From: Haliclystus octoradiatus
Lineage: Eukaryota > Cnidaria > Staurozoa > Stauromedusae > Haliclystidae
Direction: 5' to 3'
NCBI GenBank assembly: GCA_916610825.1
Contig: OU744450.1
Span: forward strand, 4,056,578-4,120,577
DNA length: 64,000 nucleotides
Shown: one piece after another, positions 1 through 16,200 of the stretch
How the letters are laid out: every line of letters starts with the position of its first letter
How positions within the stretch are numbered: position 1 is the first letter of the stretch
Position numbers and translations under genes: made by a program
The notes under the pieces: generated by a model
The model's input: the letters and a program-made list of their open reading frames with translations, nothing else
Databases searched by the model: none
Told to the model about the DNA's origin: nothing

Positions 1-218
1 AAACAGTTCAGGAGTTCATGAACAGTTCATGAACAGTTCATGAACAGTTCATGAACGTTAAATGGACCAAATTTTCATGAACTCTTCATAAACTGTTCAT
101 GAACTGTTCATGGACTGCCTGTGAGGGTTCACAAACTGTTCATGAACAGTTCAGGAAAATTAGAGCCATTTAACGTTCATAAACTGTTCATGAACTCCTG
201 AACTGTTTTTTACAGGGG
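1..218. mobile_element. AGTTCATGAAC MITE (truncated by window edge)
   Basis: The most abundant repeat here. Ends are CCCCTGCGAAAAACAGTTCA and complement; inside, 11-bp units AGTTCATGAAC run head to tail on each arm, with a GTTAAATGG / CCATTTAAC motif in the middle. This copy lacks its first bases. Decayed pieces also occur near 1046-1160, 2060-2130, 35310-35440 and 60868-60912. Confidence 0.85.
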
Positions 219-1265
219 ATCTAACTAGTGGATAATTCGAAGATTAAATAATAGATTAGCTTAATATGTTTACAAGTATGACCATTCTGTAAATTTTCAA
301 TATAATTCGTAAAATGATCTTGATCTGTCTGAAATTATGTAATATATCCATTATAGGATCTCTACACACAGTTAGGAAATTAGGCTACAATACATCTGAT
401 AGCTAAATAATTATTAGTCACAGACGATAACAATATCAAATACCTGATTATTGTCATCTGATCTAACATGATACAATACATTTTATATAACATTACAATT
501 ATCCTTTTAAAACAAAAGTCAATGGCAACAGTTTTTGAATTTCATTGTACTCAACGTTGTTTCGACCGATATCTTCAGCCATTTTCAAGAGAACAAAATA
601 TTTAAAAAGTACTGTACATAATTTATAAGTTGAAAACTGAATAGAGTTTATAATGTACATACTAAAATTTTTTAGAATTATGATTAAAACAATACATTTT
701 TATATATATTTATGATTATGATGAAAACAATACAGAGCGGATTGAATCCGTTTGCGAATTAAGATCGAACTTAAGGTCCTTAATGTACAGCATTTCATAG
801 ATGAGGCAATCCCATTTCGATTCACAATGTCTCAAAATGCTAAATTTTATTCTCTTGAAAATGGCTGAAGATATCAATCGAAACGACGTTGAGTACAATA
901 AAATTCAAAAACTGTCACTATTGACTTTTCTTTTAAACTTTTTCAAGAAGAAACTTCTAATCAAATTACAATTATCATCGTGTAGTATTACAGCTGCAGT
1001 ATAACCAGTTCCTATGCAAAACAAGTTGTTGAATTCATTAATCTTTCATTTACTTCATGAACTAGTTCATGAACATTAAAAGGCCTGTTTTTCATGACGA
1101 TCTATTGTTTCGTGAGCTTTCCATGAAAAACAGGCCATTAAAATGTTCATGAATGGAAGGGTTTTTTTTCGTCAAAATTACCAAGAAATTCATTTTCAAT
1201 TATGCAATTTTGCAAACAAAAACAAGAATTTCAAGTTACCTACTTTTCTTTTCTGTCTGTTCTAG

Positions 1266-4200
1266 ATTCATCTAATTCTTCAACTCCGCGTTTACCAGAA
1301 ATCATTGATTTTGATGAATATGATGCTAATGTTTTCTTATATGCAACGCCACGTACAAAACTCAAAGCAGCATTTGGTATGAGATCAGCACAAGATAATC
1401 AAAGCAGTCGTGCTACATCGCCTGGTTTACGATCGCCAACAGTAGGAGATGGTAGAGATTTATCACGTCAAAAATCATGGGATCAAACGACACAGCGTAA
1501 TAAAACAAGAATGACTAGAGCTATGAGTGATGGTGATGATCTAAGAATTGTTTCGTCATTAGGAAATGCGGCATCTGAAGGTGATTTAATGTTACATTAG
1601 ATAACTTCCATTGTGAAGCATTCATAAGTTCATTTTCTAAAGAAATGGAGTGTTGATGAGCTGTTCATAAGGCATGATAATTTTCATACTTTTGGCGGGT
1701 TTCATTCTATGTCCACACTTGTAAAATTCTTACTGCTTATACTTAAAGTGGACTATTCAACTAATTTAGACTACATTTACACTTTCTACATTTCACTAAT
1801 TTAGACTGTATTTCCATTCCTGTAAACTCTAGCCTTTTTTCATTGAAATTCGTTATAGTCAAGCTCTCTTAATATTCCTTTTCTGTAAGGGCCATCTTGC
1901 TACATTAATATCCACACAAAACTGTTTTCTGTTTCCTATTCTCCAGAAAAACTCTCATATTCCTACCTTGTTTAATCCCCATATTGTATCTGCATCAGAG
2001 AGATATTATTGAGTTTGATTGCAAAATATTCTTGGTATCCTAGACTTCAGACTATTTTTGAAACAGTTCATGAACTTGTTCGAGAACATTATATGGGTCA
2101 ATTTTCATGGACATTTTCATGAACTGTTGGACCAATTACTGGTAACGTTCACAAGCTAAGCAGGTATGCTAAGTGGTGCTGGCACCTTGACCAGGATAAT
2201 GCTGTTTGTATTACAATGAAACCTGTATGTAACAGCTAGATACGAGAGGTAGATAAATTGACCACTATATGCAGGCAACCTTTATATACAGGTTTGATTC
2301 AATAGAAAGTACTATTTTAGACATTGCTAGAGTGACCACTATAGACAGGTGGCCGCTGTGTAGAGGTGATCGTTATAACAAGCTAGACTGTACCATTATT
2401 TTCATTGACAAGCTCCCATTAAATTTGCAATTATTTTTGTTATACAGGAGAATCTGAATTTTTTGATGACAATGACGAGAACGAAATTGTTGCAAGGCCC
2501 CGCAACATAGTCGGAAGTGCTGGCACATCTCAGTATTGTGGACCTCATGTAACTGGCCTTATTAATCCATTTAAACCATATTACATAGCACATAAAATGA
2601 CGGTGTTTAGACACAGATGGCTTCATGCTTTTCCAAAAGGCCCTAAAGGTGAAGCGATGCAAGAACATCATCGGAAAGTTACTCTAGAAGGGCTTCAACC
2701 TGTTGCCAAGGTGACAAATAATGTTTGTTTGTATTTCTATGTACTGTATGATTTGTACAAAAATTCCAACTTTTCAATATATTCCTTACCTTGTTATAAT
2801 TATAATAATAATTGTAATAGTTGTTCCCCTTGTTCCTGGAGGGGAATTTGTGCATTCCATGATCCTGCAAAAGTAGTTCATGAGTTCATGAGCTGTTCAT
2901 GAGCTTTAAATGGTCTGATTCTCATGAACATGTTCATGAGGTTTTCATGCTTATTCGTGAAAGTTTTATGAACAGTTCATGAATTGCCATAAACAGTTCA
3001 TGAACCATTCATGAACTGATGTACTTGAGTTTAAAAAACATTCTTTTCCAGTTAAAAATATCTTTATGAAAGTCCGTTTTGCAAATATGTTTTTTCCAAA
3101 TGTGCCCAATTCGTGATACTGATGTGTTTATGTGAACAAGTTTTGAGAAGATCTGTTTAGACTATAGAATGACGCAGGTTTTGGAGATTCTAGTTTCAGA
3201 AATCTCGGTTACCTAACCCAACTTTCACAAATCCTGATGTAGCAGTGGATTCTAAAAAGGATTAAAAAAGTGCTGAAATTTTACTAAAAAGGTACTGACA
3301 TGAGTCCAATACTTTTAATTAGAAGTACTGAAAACGCTTTGAAACTGTACTGAATTAAATACGGCTTGAAAAGTGACTGAGGCAACAGCAGAAACTGAAT
3401 ACATAGACTCTCACATTTATGGGTATACAGATGTGTGGGTTGACGAAAAGTTTATGCTTCTGGAATCTTAAATACATTTTACCATGTTTTTCTTGATGTT
3501 TTGTTGTTTTGATGTTTGAACTAATTTAATCAAAATAATGTCAATTTTCTTCTGAAATTTCTTCAACTTCCTGGAACATAGGATTGCAGGATTCACACTT
3601 TTGTCATTTACCCTGTATGGACTACATGAATTATAGAATCTATTCTACATTTGTACATACAATCTTTGTTTGTATTTATCTCTTCCGCAGAATCCTGCAC
3701 CAGAAGTCAAAGAGGCAGCTCTAGCAACTGTAAATGCAAGAAAACAAACTTTCTTAAATTCTCACCTGTCTTATGATGTAGATTCTATTTATAGCCTTCA
3801 AACTGATGATGCAACTGAAACGGACTCATGTACTGGCTCAATGTCTTCGACAGCTGTCAATCAATCAAGTAATCAAATCAATGCCAATACTTTATCGCCA
3901 AAAAGTAGGTGCTTTAAACATAAACTAAAAACTTTTGACTTTAGAGGCTTTTATCTCTTTACCTGGATCTTGAATATTGATCAAATATAGCTCTAAATCT
4001 TCAGCTGAACGTTGAAAAATTCATTTCGAAAGCAGATTGTCATTTGGTTTAGCGGTTTTTTATTTAGAGACAAATAAGTAAAAAGTTTAGTGTTGTTGAA
4101 AATAAACGGGTTCCTGTTCGAGGAAAAAGAGTGAGACACAAAATTAACCCAATACACTTTGACTGCATTTTTGAAGGAGAAATGATCGCGCAAAGTAAAA

Positions 4201-7200
4201 ACACAAATAGAATTGATCCAATTATGGAAAATATTATTTTAGATATTGCAAGGAATGACTCCTCTAGACAGGTGAACGGTATAACAGAAGTTCATTGAGT
4301 AAACACTAACCTGCCTGTTAAAACTAATGTACGAATAGAAAATTGTTCTCTGTCTAAAGAAGCAATCTCCCAATATCAAGGATATACACTTTAAACATAC
4401 AGGGCTGACTAGAGAAGTTTTGATCATGGTGGTTTTTGCAAATACAGTGTAACCCGCCTATTTAAAGTGCAAGTCAAAATTACCACCGGTTTTCATTGCA
4501 TTTATCCAAATTTGCAGTTATCTGAATTTGTATACCAAGGACTTGACCAGAAAATTGTTTAACGGTTTTCAAAGACAGGTTGCAGATAAGCGGGAATTTC
4601 ACTTATCCGAATTGCACATAAGCGGGTTACACTGTATAACCCTGGAACATTTGAAAATGGAAAAAAGGAATGCTGATTTTATTTATTATATAAACATTAA
4701 TACCAACAAAATATTATAAATACGACATACTAAAAGAAAAATACCAAATAGATGTGCAGTAGAGGTGTGCGTCAGAAAGATTTCCCAAAGATTGACCACT
4801 GGAACAAATTATCTCTAATCCAAATCTGATCTGATCCGAAAAATTTTATCCCAAAACCAAAAAAAAATCCGAAATTCTTTGTAGACTTTAAAAAAAGATT
4901 ATATTGAAACCTTTTCAAAGTAGTAATTGTGATGGTATCGACCTACCTAAGGTTCCTTTACCTGTACATTTCCCACCTATGGCAAATAGGCCTTATTTGT
5001 CAGTGATATACATATGTGTGTCTTTATTAATGTTGTATAGCTGGCTTGGCTATAAAGACATTGAGTCCCAGCAAACACAACGTCGGTCAAACTGGAACTA
5101 ATTTATTATTCACATTTAAACACAGATATATTACAGAATTCACATAGGGTAATGACGTTAATTACACATAGAATACAAGTTCACATATACAAGAGATAAC
5201 AGCTTGATGATTACAAATTACATTACACAACAATTAAGCAGGGCACACTACCACAATAAAAAACAGCGTCGTGCACAGGCAGTTACAAATTGCACTCAAA
5301 TGAGCTAAAGGTATAAAATATAGATAATAGAGTTAATTAATACACAAAGTTATTCAATTTTGATTTAAAATGTTTGATTGAATTTAATGTTAATTGATAT
5401 CTGAACCATTCCATCTAACACTAAACAAATAGTATTTGTTTAGATAAAGTTGACCTTTGGGAAGGCTGAGTTGACCTTAGTGGATATGAACCACAGTTGA
5501 TCATTTCTTGTCTGCCATCTGATTCACTTGTATCACAGTCTCACATCTTCATACAAAGATTTCACTAACTGAATTATACGTTTTAGGTCAAAAACTGGAT
5601 AATATTACATCTGAACATGATTGGACAACAGCGGTGATGACAGGTGTTGATTGGAAATCATTAAGCATCCCTGCATGTTTACCATTAACAACTGATTATG
5701 TTCCAGATGAACGTGAAATGGGAAATAACCAATCATATGCTGTTTATTTCTATACTCTATTTCTGAAAGAAATGGATGCTCAGAGATCACCTCAAAGTAT
5801 TTCCTTCAGTGAAGGGTGAGTACAGTTTGAGAATTTTTATTGTTGGGTTGACTCATAGAAATTTTACATTTCTGCAAACAAATTTGTTGAGTTCATGAAC
5901 AACATGAACTTTTCCGAACAGCTCAACAATAACAGGACTCAAAATTCGGATAAATCCATTTTCAACTTCCTCAAAGGGTTGCGCAAGAAATGGTTATCAA
6001 AGTTTCGTATCATCTTCCTATCAAATGGAAAACATTTCTAGTCTATAGCGCCACCCCTGCAAAAATCAGTTCAGGAGTTCATGAACAGTTCATGGATGTT
6101 AAATTGTCCCAAAATATGAAGAACTGTTCATGAACTGTCCGTGAGGGTTCATGAACTGTTCATGAACTCCTGAACTGTATTCTGCAGGGGAAATTCCTAT
6201 TGAACATAATTATCATTTGCTCAATTGTTTTTATAGGCTTTTTCAGGAGGCCAAGAACAGCCGGATAGATGCAACTTATAAACAAACGTTCTTTGAAACA
6301 ATTTCCCAACGCATGGGGCAGGTTAGTGTTTACTCAATGAAATTCTGTTATACCGGTCACCTGTCTAGAGGAGTCACTCCTTGCAATATCTAAAATAATA
6401 TTTTCCATAATTGGATCAATCCTGTATATAAAAAAGCCACCTGCATTTATATTATAACAAAATTGATTTGATCAATTCTAATTAGCTTAGAGTTGTGACG
6501 CCTAATAACCATATAGCCAAACTACGTATTTCATTCCGTTCATGTATAATTGTCATCGCTGTCTGTAGTTATGATTATAAATTGTGCAATCATATTTGTT
6601 TTTCAAAACCTTTTTCAACTAGTTCAGATTGTCAGTAAATTTTAAATATGTATCATATATGTATGTTTGCAGGGATTTCAATTCGTAACAAACAAGAAAG
6701 GATTACAATATATCTATAACGCTAGAGTAGGTAGCCATTATTCTTTTGATAGCTCAAATGCTTCATGGAATGATTGGTTTGCTCTTGGCTATGGACAAGA
6801 TATCCACCGTGTCTGTCGTCTTGGTAATGAAATGCACGTGGACAAATATATTGCTAATCAAAAAAGAGAGCAAGCAGAACCGTTTGAATACAGGTAAGTT
6901 AAAACATTGTATTTGTAATATCTTCAAATATTGGTTTCGATGGCACCAGCAATATTAAATAAAATATGCCGTCAAGTATGATAATTGATTAAAAAACAAT
7001 ACTATTGTTATTGGTAATTAAAACAAGTTTGTATATGTGTTATTTTGTTAGTGACGTCAATCTTACTCTCTCTGCCTTTAATAAAATTATTCAGTTACGA
7101 TTGTAGTTACGGTACTTTTTGAAACAAGAAATTGTTCACTTGTAGTTGATTACAGTTTGGGAAAAGTAATTGTAACAGTAATTGATTACTTATTGAGAGA

Positions 7201-10200
7201 AGTAGGCCTAACTGTAATTGTAATTAATTTCTATTTTAGCAGTAGTTTTACAGCTCTGCTGAAATTATATTGAAATTTACCAGACATTTCAATCTAGGTT
7301 CTCTCATTCCACTGAACAACTATTGAAATTCACTCACCTCAAAATTAAGCTACTTATAATTAAAGGGCCTAATTCAGTAGCCTATCCACTAAGTTTTTAG
7401 TAATTGTTTTGAGTAGATTTTCAGACTTTCAAAATGCATAGTGCAATGTAATCACCACTCTACAGAGTTGACGTCTGGAGAGTTACAGCATTGTAGATCT
7501 TCTGGAATTGAGGATTTACAAATGTTTTTCTATTCAAGACATAGCAGTCTTGTTTAAAACTGATTTAGCATTTTCGTTGAAAAGTTCATCGATCCATCTA
7601 AATAATATCTTATTTTGAATTGAAATATTGTAGGCCAACTATTGTTTCTTGAAGATTTTTCTAGAACACTGTTGTTATCAATTCCAGATATAAATTATGG
7701 CCAAGTACTCTCAATAGTTTCTACAGTGAATTCACAGAGTTTTCACATGTTAATATGAGTACATATAACTGGAATTATCTTGATCAATATGTTACACAAA
7801 TTGACAGTGAATGCAATCAACTTACTGAGGTAAATCAATCTGTTTATCAATTTATAATTTTTCTAAAACGTTGTCTTGTCCTTCAACTGGTTAGACCCCA
7901 AATGTTTAGGGAAAATGTTAGATTCAAGCTAAGCAGTTCAGAAGTTCATAAACACTTCATGAACATTCATTGAAAGTTAAATGGCCCCAAATTTTCATGA
8001 ATTGTTCATGAACTGTCCATGAGCTCCTGAACTGTTTTTCGCAGGGGATGCCATTTCATAATTTTAAGATAGAGTCATTTTTGGCATTTTTTCTTTGATG
8101 CAAAATTGGTATTTTTTGGTGTGATGCGGATAGGCTGAATACCACCAAATATCACAGTGCATGGAGTTGTTCATGGGCAAGAAATCAAGCGATGGATATC
8201 AAGGGCGCACCCATGTATTTTCTATCAACCCTTCCCTTGGTTACCTAATGTGTTTGTGCATCTAATCTGATTTTTGGTAGGAGCCACAATCTAGAAAATC
8301 TTTCTAGTCAAATCTTTTTTAAAAGAGTTACGCTTGATTGCAAGCTATTAGCTATAAGAAACATATTGAAAATATAAACAAAAAATGTTGCCCAAAGGTC
8401 TTCTTATTTAGCTAGGTTGAGACATTCAGTTGATTAGCAAACAAAAATAAATCTGTTTAATGACTTTATAATGCCCCATTTGACATAGATATGCGAATGC
8501 CTTGTTATTCAGTGTATTCCTTTTGCAGAGTTTAAAATACTGGCGTGCCAGATTCCTAATTTTACCAATCCGCAAGACAAAAGATTTAGATTCCAAGGAA
8601 CCTCATGATTTAGCTGTCTTAGAAGGATTTCTACGACTCTTGGAATGTCTCAATCGACTACGAAGACCACAGAGCAAAAGGAAATTATTCTCTTGTAGGG
8701 TATGTCAATTAACATTATTATTACATATGATTATTACTTTGCAAAACATTCGTTGAATTCATGAACTGTTCTAGCCTGTGTTACACGACAAGTGGATTTA
8801 CGAAACCCGGGTGAATTTTAGTTTGGATCGCCCTCGCGTCTAGACGTAAACAGGAAACCCGAGAGGAAATTAGTCCGCTTAGAGAGTCTATCAGGACTTC
8901 TGAAAGTATGGATAGGAAACCCGGGTTTCTCAAACCATACTTTGCAAAACCCGGGTCTTTTTGTCGTCTAAACAGAGATTTATGGAAAACACAGGGCTTC
9001 AAAAGTCCACTTTCAATTCGCGGCGATACTGCCTATAAATATTGGCAACCACTTTGCCTTGTTTTAGGATAAAATTATATAGTTCAGTAAAACTATCCAA
9101 TGAATCTGTTTATGCAAGGTAAAATCGTGAATATCATGTATTTAAAATGATTTACAAGAGCGGTGTGAATTCACATGGAATTTAATTAGATATGAATAAC
9201 AAAAGTTATTTTGAATGGTTTAAATAAAAAAACGTGTCGATCTGAAGCTACAGAATCGAAGAATTATAAAAATCCAATTTCAACGAAAAACCGATTAGAA
9301 ATAATGGAGTTACAGCATTTTATTTAGACAACACAGATAAATCTAGCCTTGTGTAAACTGATACCCTATCTGAACTTTTTGAATGTGGACTTTTGAAAGA
9401 CTTTTGAAAACCCGGGTTTTTGCTCTCGTGTAAACGTAGCCAAAGACTCAATTCATTCATGATATAATGGAATTTGTGTAAACACACTTTTGTTTCGTCC
9501 TGTTACTTGCCTGGGAGACGTTAATCATTTGTTGTACTCATGAAAGATTGTCTCATCTTATGACAGTGATGGGTGAGTAAAATATCACACCACCATTCAA
9601 AGAGACTGCCATTGAAGCTCAAAACAACAAAGCGAGACAGCCTTAGTTCCTATCAGCATATCACTGCATAGGAAAGTGAGACGTTAATCATTTGTCGTAC
9701 TCATGACGTTGCGCTACACGACAGAACAATAACACATATCATATACAGACCCAATTTCAACGTAAGTTAAATTTGGCCTGTGATGCAGGCTAGAATTGTT
9801 CATGAACTCTGCAACGTTCATGGATGAACTGTTTATGAACACCTGGTAAACAGCATGGGAACCATTCATGAATGTTAAATAGTCTGTTTCTCATGGAAAT
9901 TTCATGAGAATCAAGTTGTTCAACGCCCTCAAACTGATTTAACAGGGGCGTTTTTCTTCAAGCTCCCTTTTTATCAAAATGTTTTAGGTTGAAGAGTCAA
10001 CTAAATCTTCTCGCCGCACTGCAACAAATGCTAGTGATGGATGTCGTAGTTCAGAAGAAAATAGCCGATCCAACAGCCCCTTACCAATGACGCATGATGA
10101 GATGAATAAACAAGATAAAGATACTAAACTAACACCAGTCAAAGCGACAGACTCAAAACCATCAAGTGATAATCCTGAGCCTGAAATACAGATTCACGAT

Positions 10201-13200
10201 AAAAGGTAAACTAGTCTTTCCTAGGGGTCATTCCATAGGGAATCTATTGTTTTTCACCTTCACCACCCCCTCGTAAAATTTGATAAAAAGATGTATAAAG
10301 ATACAGCTCATCATGTTGCATTCAAAAATCTTAATTACCCATGCGAAAAACAGTTCAGGAGTTGATGAACAGGGAGTTCATGAACAGTTCATGAACGTTA
10401 AATGGCTCCGATTTTCCTGAATTGGTTCATGAACAGTTCAAGAACAGCTCATGAACATTTGGGACTAGTTAACGTTCATGAACTGTTCATGAACTCCTGA
10501 ACTGTTTTCGCAAGTTGTATCCTTCCTTAGTTCTACACATCTCTGTAGGTATCAGTCATTAAAATCAGGGAAAATTACAGTAAGCGGGACTTTGAGCCTG
10601 TCAACTAGTTCATATGCCTTTGTCTTTCTATATTTGGTTTAAAGTGGCATATTATTAATCAGTTTCCCAGAGCTAATTGACGTTTTTGGATTTCTCAACA
10701 TATGACACCATTTAATCTCTTTTTGATTAGCTCCTAATTCTTAAATCAATGAGTTCAAATCATAAATGATAATACAGTATAAGCGGCTTTAAGTGCATAT
10801 TAAATTTTTTTAACAGTTTTTGTTGTGTAATAATTTCCTAACAGTCTAGGCTAAGGTACAGCTGGACAAATACAGGACTACGTTACATTCACATGGAAAC
10901 TAACTCTATATTCAGTAAATGCATGGATATCTGTGTGTTTATACGTGTTCATTGCTGTAATTCTTGTGTTCAATAAGATTTTCCAAAAGTTCTACTATAA
11001 AAAATAATATATAATATTTTGTAAATATTGTATGAAATGTTTTTGAGAAAATGTATACTATTTCACGTTCATAAATTTGCAATTAGTTGCTCATAAAATA
11101 TTTATGAAGATTCTGTTACCTGTTCTTCTGTTCTGTTTGGAATTATTTGTAAAATTGGGATGAGTAAAACTCTGTCTAACCGTTATCAATGTCTATTTCC
11201 AGCTTATTAATAGATGATGCAAGTAAAGATGGTGAAAGTCCTGTTTTGATGCCACCTGAGCATACATTAACTAATGATTGCTCTTTACAAGAAATTGTTG
11301 CCGCCATGTCAAATGAAGGGTAAGATACAAACACTCATTACAGTTTTTACCGGTAATATCACAACTGTTCATATCACAACCCGTTTAGTTTAACTAAATG
11401 TTTCAGAATTGAGTTTCTATCAAACTTGACTATTTCACTCCAGTTAAAGGCGTAAAATGGACCATAAAAGAGAGAGAAAACAATGATAAACAAATATTAA
11501 AAAAATGAACCCAGTTTCAAGTTGTTATCTTATAGTTTTTGTAACGTTATAGATTGTACAGCACTATGAATTGTTCCATTAGTAATCGTTGAGAATCTAT
11601 GATAAGTTTTCAAAAGCATTTTTAAAGAACTTATATATGATAGCGCAGCTAAAAATTCCCCAGAACATTTTGCAGAGCCACTGCCTCATGGATAGTGTAC
11701 ACAAATATAGGCAACAATACAAGTTATGAGTATTAGGAGGATTAGCTCAGATGTCAGAGCAACCTAACTTCAGATCGGACCATATCTGATCGACTGTGGT
11801 TCAAATCCCCCTAAGGTCAACTCAGCCTTGACTTTATCTGAAACATCAAATGAGTACCATCTGAAGATGGCGGATGGATTGTCCAGAGGGAATCGCATTG
11901 TGAGTAGCTGCGGCGCATTGTTGCTCATTGACAATGGAGACCTATCTGCCATGAAATCTGTTGAAATTGATCTGCAGTGTCGCAGCTGAGATCAACAAAG
12001 AGCGTTTAAAATCATTGCTCTCAGCGAAAAAAGCCACTCTTCTAGAAATATACCATCTACATTATTTATATTATATTAAAAGTTATGAAATATCAAAAGC
12101 GTCAAGCTGAGAAACACTGGAAGCGTCCTACGGAGAACGATAGTCCACTTTAATTAATTCATTTTCTGTGCCTATTCTTTGCCATTGAATTTAAACAGGA
12201 ATCTGTTGTATATTTTATATTGTCATTTATCAGGTATGGTCTCAGTTATATTCCGGTCCAATCATTTATTGGTCCACAAACGTTTGTCAGTGCAGAAGCT
12301 GTTGCATGGTTTATAAGAAGTGTTGATTTTATACATTCAAAACACGACGCTGTTACTTTTGGTCAGGTATGATGCACATAACATAGATTATTTATGATAA
12401 TGACATAACATGTTGTTGTTTGGGTATGTTCTTATTTATAATTGGCTACTTATTGTAGAACTCTTCGAATTCTTATAATTCTCTTCGAACTCTTATAATT
12501 CCATGTCGAACAATATGTAATATGTGTAATAATCGAACGTAAGCAAGCGACCAAGTGTAGCTAGGAATTATCGTTTCGAGTGCAATTATGAATTATCATT
12601 TCAAACGTTTATCTATGAATTATCGATTTGAATGCAGCTTTGCAGAATCTAGCAGCTTTTTATGAACAAAAATATCTCAAAAGATACTAATTTTAGAACC
12701 AACAAATAACGAATAGAAAGCTTTGAATTTAAGCATGAGTTAAAGCTTGAATTAAATTGAGTTGATGAACTGTTCACAAACAGTTGATGAGGATCCTGAA
12801 TGGTTTATGAACTCATATTTTTGCAGGAGTATACCAACAGCCATTTACAATGTCTACATAATTGACCACTGTATACAGGTGACATTTAGATACAGGTATC
12901 ATTTAGATATCATCCTCAAGTACAGTACACAGTTTGTGCGGTCTTGGTGCAATGGCCAGGGAGTTGGACCACAGCCCGCAGGGTCTCGGGTTCAATCCCT
13001 GGCCGGAGCACTATAGGTTGGCGTCAGGAAGGGCATCTGGCTATTAAATGCACACAAGCTTCAAAATACTAACAAATTAACCAACCACGCGATGAAAAAA
13101 AAGCTGCAAGCTTACCCGGTTTGTGGATAAATGATAAATCCCAAAAAAAAAGTCACACTCAAATTACAAAAAGGCAATGTAATATAATTATGTGCCCTTT

Positions 13201-16200
13201 GCGTTGTAGAGACTGCTCGATGAAAAGCACATTTTCCCTTGTTCATATCAACAGACACATTTTATTGATGGGTTCCATCTCTACTATATTCCAGGTAAGT
13301 CAAATATTTCTTTATATTATATGAATCTCCAAATAATTATTTCATGTGCAGCTATTTATCAACACATTTTTCAGTTATGTAAGCCTACAGGGGAAATTAG
13401 CTCAGATGAGAGAGTAACTGAACTTCAGATCAGATCAGATCTTATCGACTGTGGTTCAAATCCCCCGAAAATCAACTCAGCATTGACGAAATGATTTTCA
13501 TATTGTGATTGCAGATTGAACCCACCAGATGGAACTGCAAAATACTGTATCCTACTGCTTATCTGCCTTAAAATCTGTTTGAATTGAGCTGTAGTGATGT
13601 GATCAAAAAGGAGTATTTGCAATCATTTCTCTTGACAAAAAGAGCCACTCATCTAGCTATAGAAGAAATTGTACGTATCCCCTTGGTAGGGCTATACTGT
13701 CTCAATTAATTTACTGATAAAGCCTAGCCTGTTAGGACATTGTTATGTGGCAAAGATTGTTTACCAATGACTTGCGCTTAAAATGGGTATAGACCTAATG
13801 CTGTATTATTTTAATTATGTGATTTGAACTCATTTAATTTAGAACGAGACGCTAAGGACAAACAGATTATTCGATGTCATATCAACTGTTTTGAGGTTGC
13901 CACTTGGCGTGATAAAACCTGTTGCAAGGCCTCTCCTGTAGTATTTCTTGATCCAGATTTGGATTTAACATACACCATTAGGAGGTCTGCCTCAATTCTT
14001 GAAAGGAAATCTTCTGTCAATGAAAGAAAGCCAAGATTACCAGGTAAATGCTATTTTAATTCTCTTTTGTATTGTATTACCTGAGAGGTACTTCCCTTGC
14101 AAAAACAGTTTAGGAGTTCATGAACAGTTCATGAACAGTTTGTAAACGTTAAATGGTCCAAAAATTTCATGAACTGTTCATGATCTGTTCATTAACTGTC
14201 TGTGAGGGTTCATGAACTGTTCATGAACAGTTCTAGAAAATTGGAGCCATTTAACGTTCATGAACTGTTCATGAACTCCTGAACTGTTTTTCGCATGGGT
14301 TAATTTCAACTTCATTATACTTTATTATAACATTTTACTTTCTATGCTTTGTTTCATTGTTTTCTTTGTATAACAGTAATTATTATTTCATATTTGTTTT
14401 GTATTGTATCCGTAATTAGTACCGTTGTAGACCATTCTATCCGTCATAATGTTTCATATATTGTTTAGTGTGTTATAGTCGTAAAAACCCCAAATTCCAA
14501 TAGATTATGTAAATTATTTTTTATTTATAAATACAATGTAAAGCCTGTTCTCTCTTTTACTTGCCTGCAGGCAATGATTTTAGAATAAATCGAAATCGTC
14601 GCAAATTATCGCGTGTTTTTGCAAATTTGAAAATTTCCTGGATATTTATATTTACCTTCCTATATTTTTATGTGTATAGTAACTCTGTATAGTATGCCAT
14701 AACGGGACATGCTATTACAGACCGCTCTTGATTTTCAAGATACAGAGATGTTCCGTGGCTATTTCTAATGCACAAGGTTGCTATGAAGATCATCATTTAT
14801 TAAGATGCCTTCAATTATGCCAATAATGGTGGTAGCTTTTTACACTATGAACCCTGGATATACTGAATCGCTGCTGAAAACTTACTGGAATGGGACTGGA
14901 AACTGAAACCATACTGAAGTTCAACAGATAATCAAATCCATTTTTCTTATTCTACTGCAAGACTACTGAAACACACCTTAAAATTTGAGAGCTACTGAAA
15001 AGTGCCCAATTCAACACTATTCAGCCCATTCAGTAAGCTTCGAGATGGGTGTTTTAGGTTTTCCGATTTTCTCGTGCATTTCAGTATGCTTTCAGAACCC
15101 AATCCCATTCCTGTGTGTTTTCATCAACGATTCAGCATTTCCAAGATTCATAGTGTGTGATAGGCATGGGTTATGTGTTATCGAATAAGCTACACATGAT
15201 TTTTCTATTAATGAAATTGTAATAGTGAAAATACTGTTTGTCATATTTCAGACAAATCTATTCCTGAATATAAAACATTGGAAATGAATGTTAATGTCAG
15301 TCAAAGAAGTGATCGTGCTGAGTGGTGTACAGTATTTTATCTGGGCAACTTCTGTCCAACCCTTGATGCATTTGCTATTGAGATTCATTGGATGGTCGCG
15401 ACTGGGTGTCTTGTCAGTGAACTGGTGAGTTTCATAATGCTCTTGTTGTAACTAAAGTATTAACACATTGCGAGGATTTGTGCCAGTTATTAAGTAGATA
15501 TAGGCATAGACATTTTCGATACACATTAAACATAACAGATAGAGATAACCTCTGCGAAAAACAGTTCATGAACAGTTCATGAACGTTAAATGGCTCTAAT
15601 TTCCCTGAACTGTTCATGAACTGTTCATGAAATGTTCATGAACAGTTCATGAAAATTTGGGGCCATTTAATGTTCATGAACTGTTCATGAACTCCTGAAC
15701 TGTTTTCGCAGGGGAACATATACATATAGGACAGAGACTTGAGAGAGCAAACAGAATACAACGTGATGATTTACATGACTACAAAACGGATATAACACGT
15801 CTTGCGCAATCCACTAGATGTTTGTATGCAGACCTTCTGCAAAATGAAACAATTATTTGGAATTATATCGGCAGTGGAGAGATACTCGGAACATCGCCTC
15901 TGTGAAAACAGTTCATGAACATTAGATTGTCAAATTTTCATGACCTATCATTTCCACATAAGATATCAATTTCCATGACCTATACAATTAACAAGGCATG
16001 AAAGTGTTTGTGGAATACAGGCCATTTACTTTTCATGAACTGTTCATGAACTTTTTATGGAGTGTTCCTGAGCAGTTCGGAAATGTTTATGTTCATCATA
16101 AACTTTTTATATACTGTACTATATAGAGTGTTCCCAAAACAGTTTGGAAATGTTCGTAAACTTCATGAACATTGAAAACAGTCCATGAACATTTCATAAA

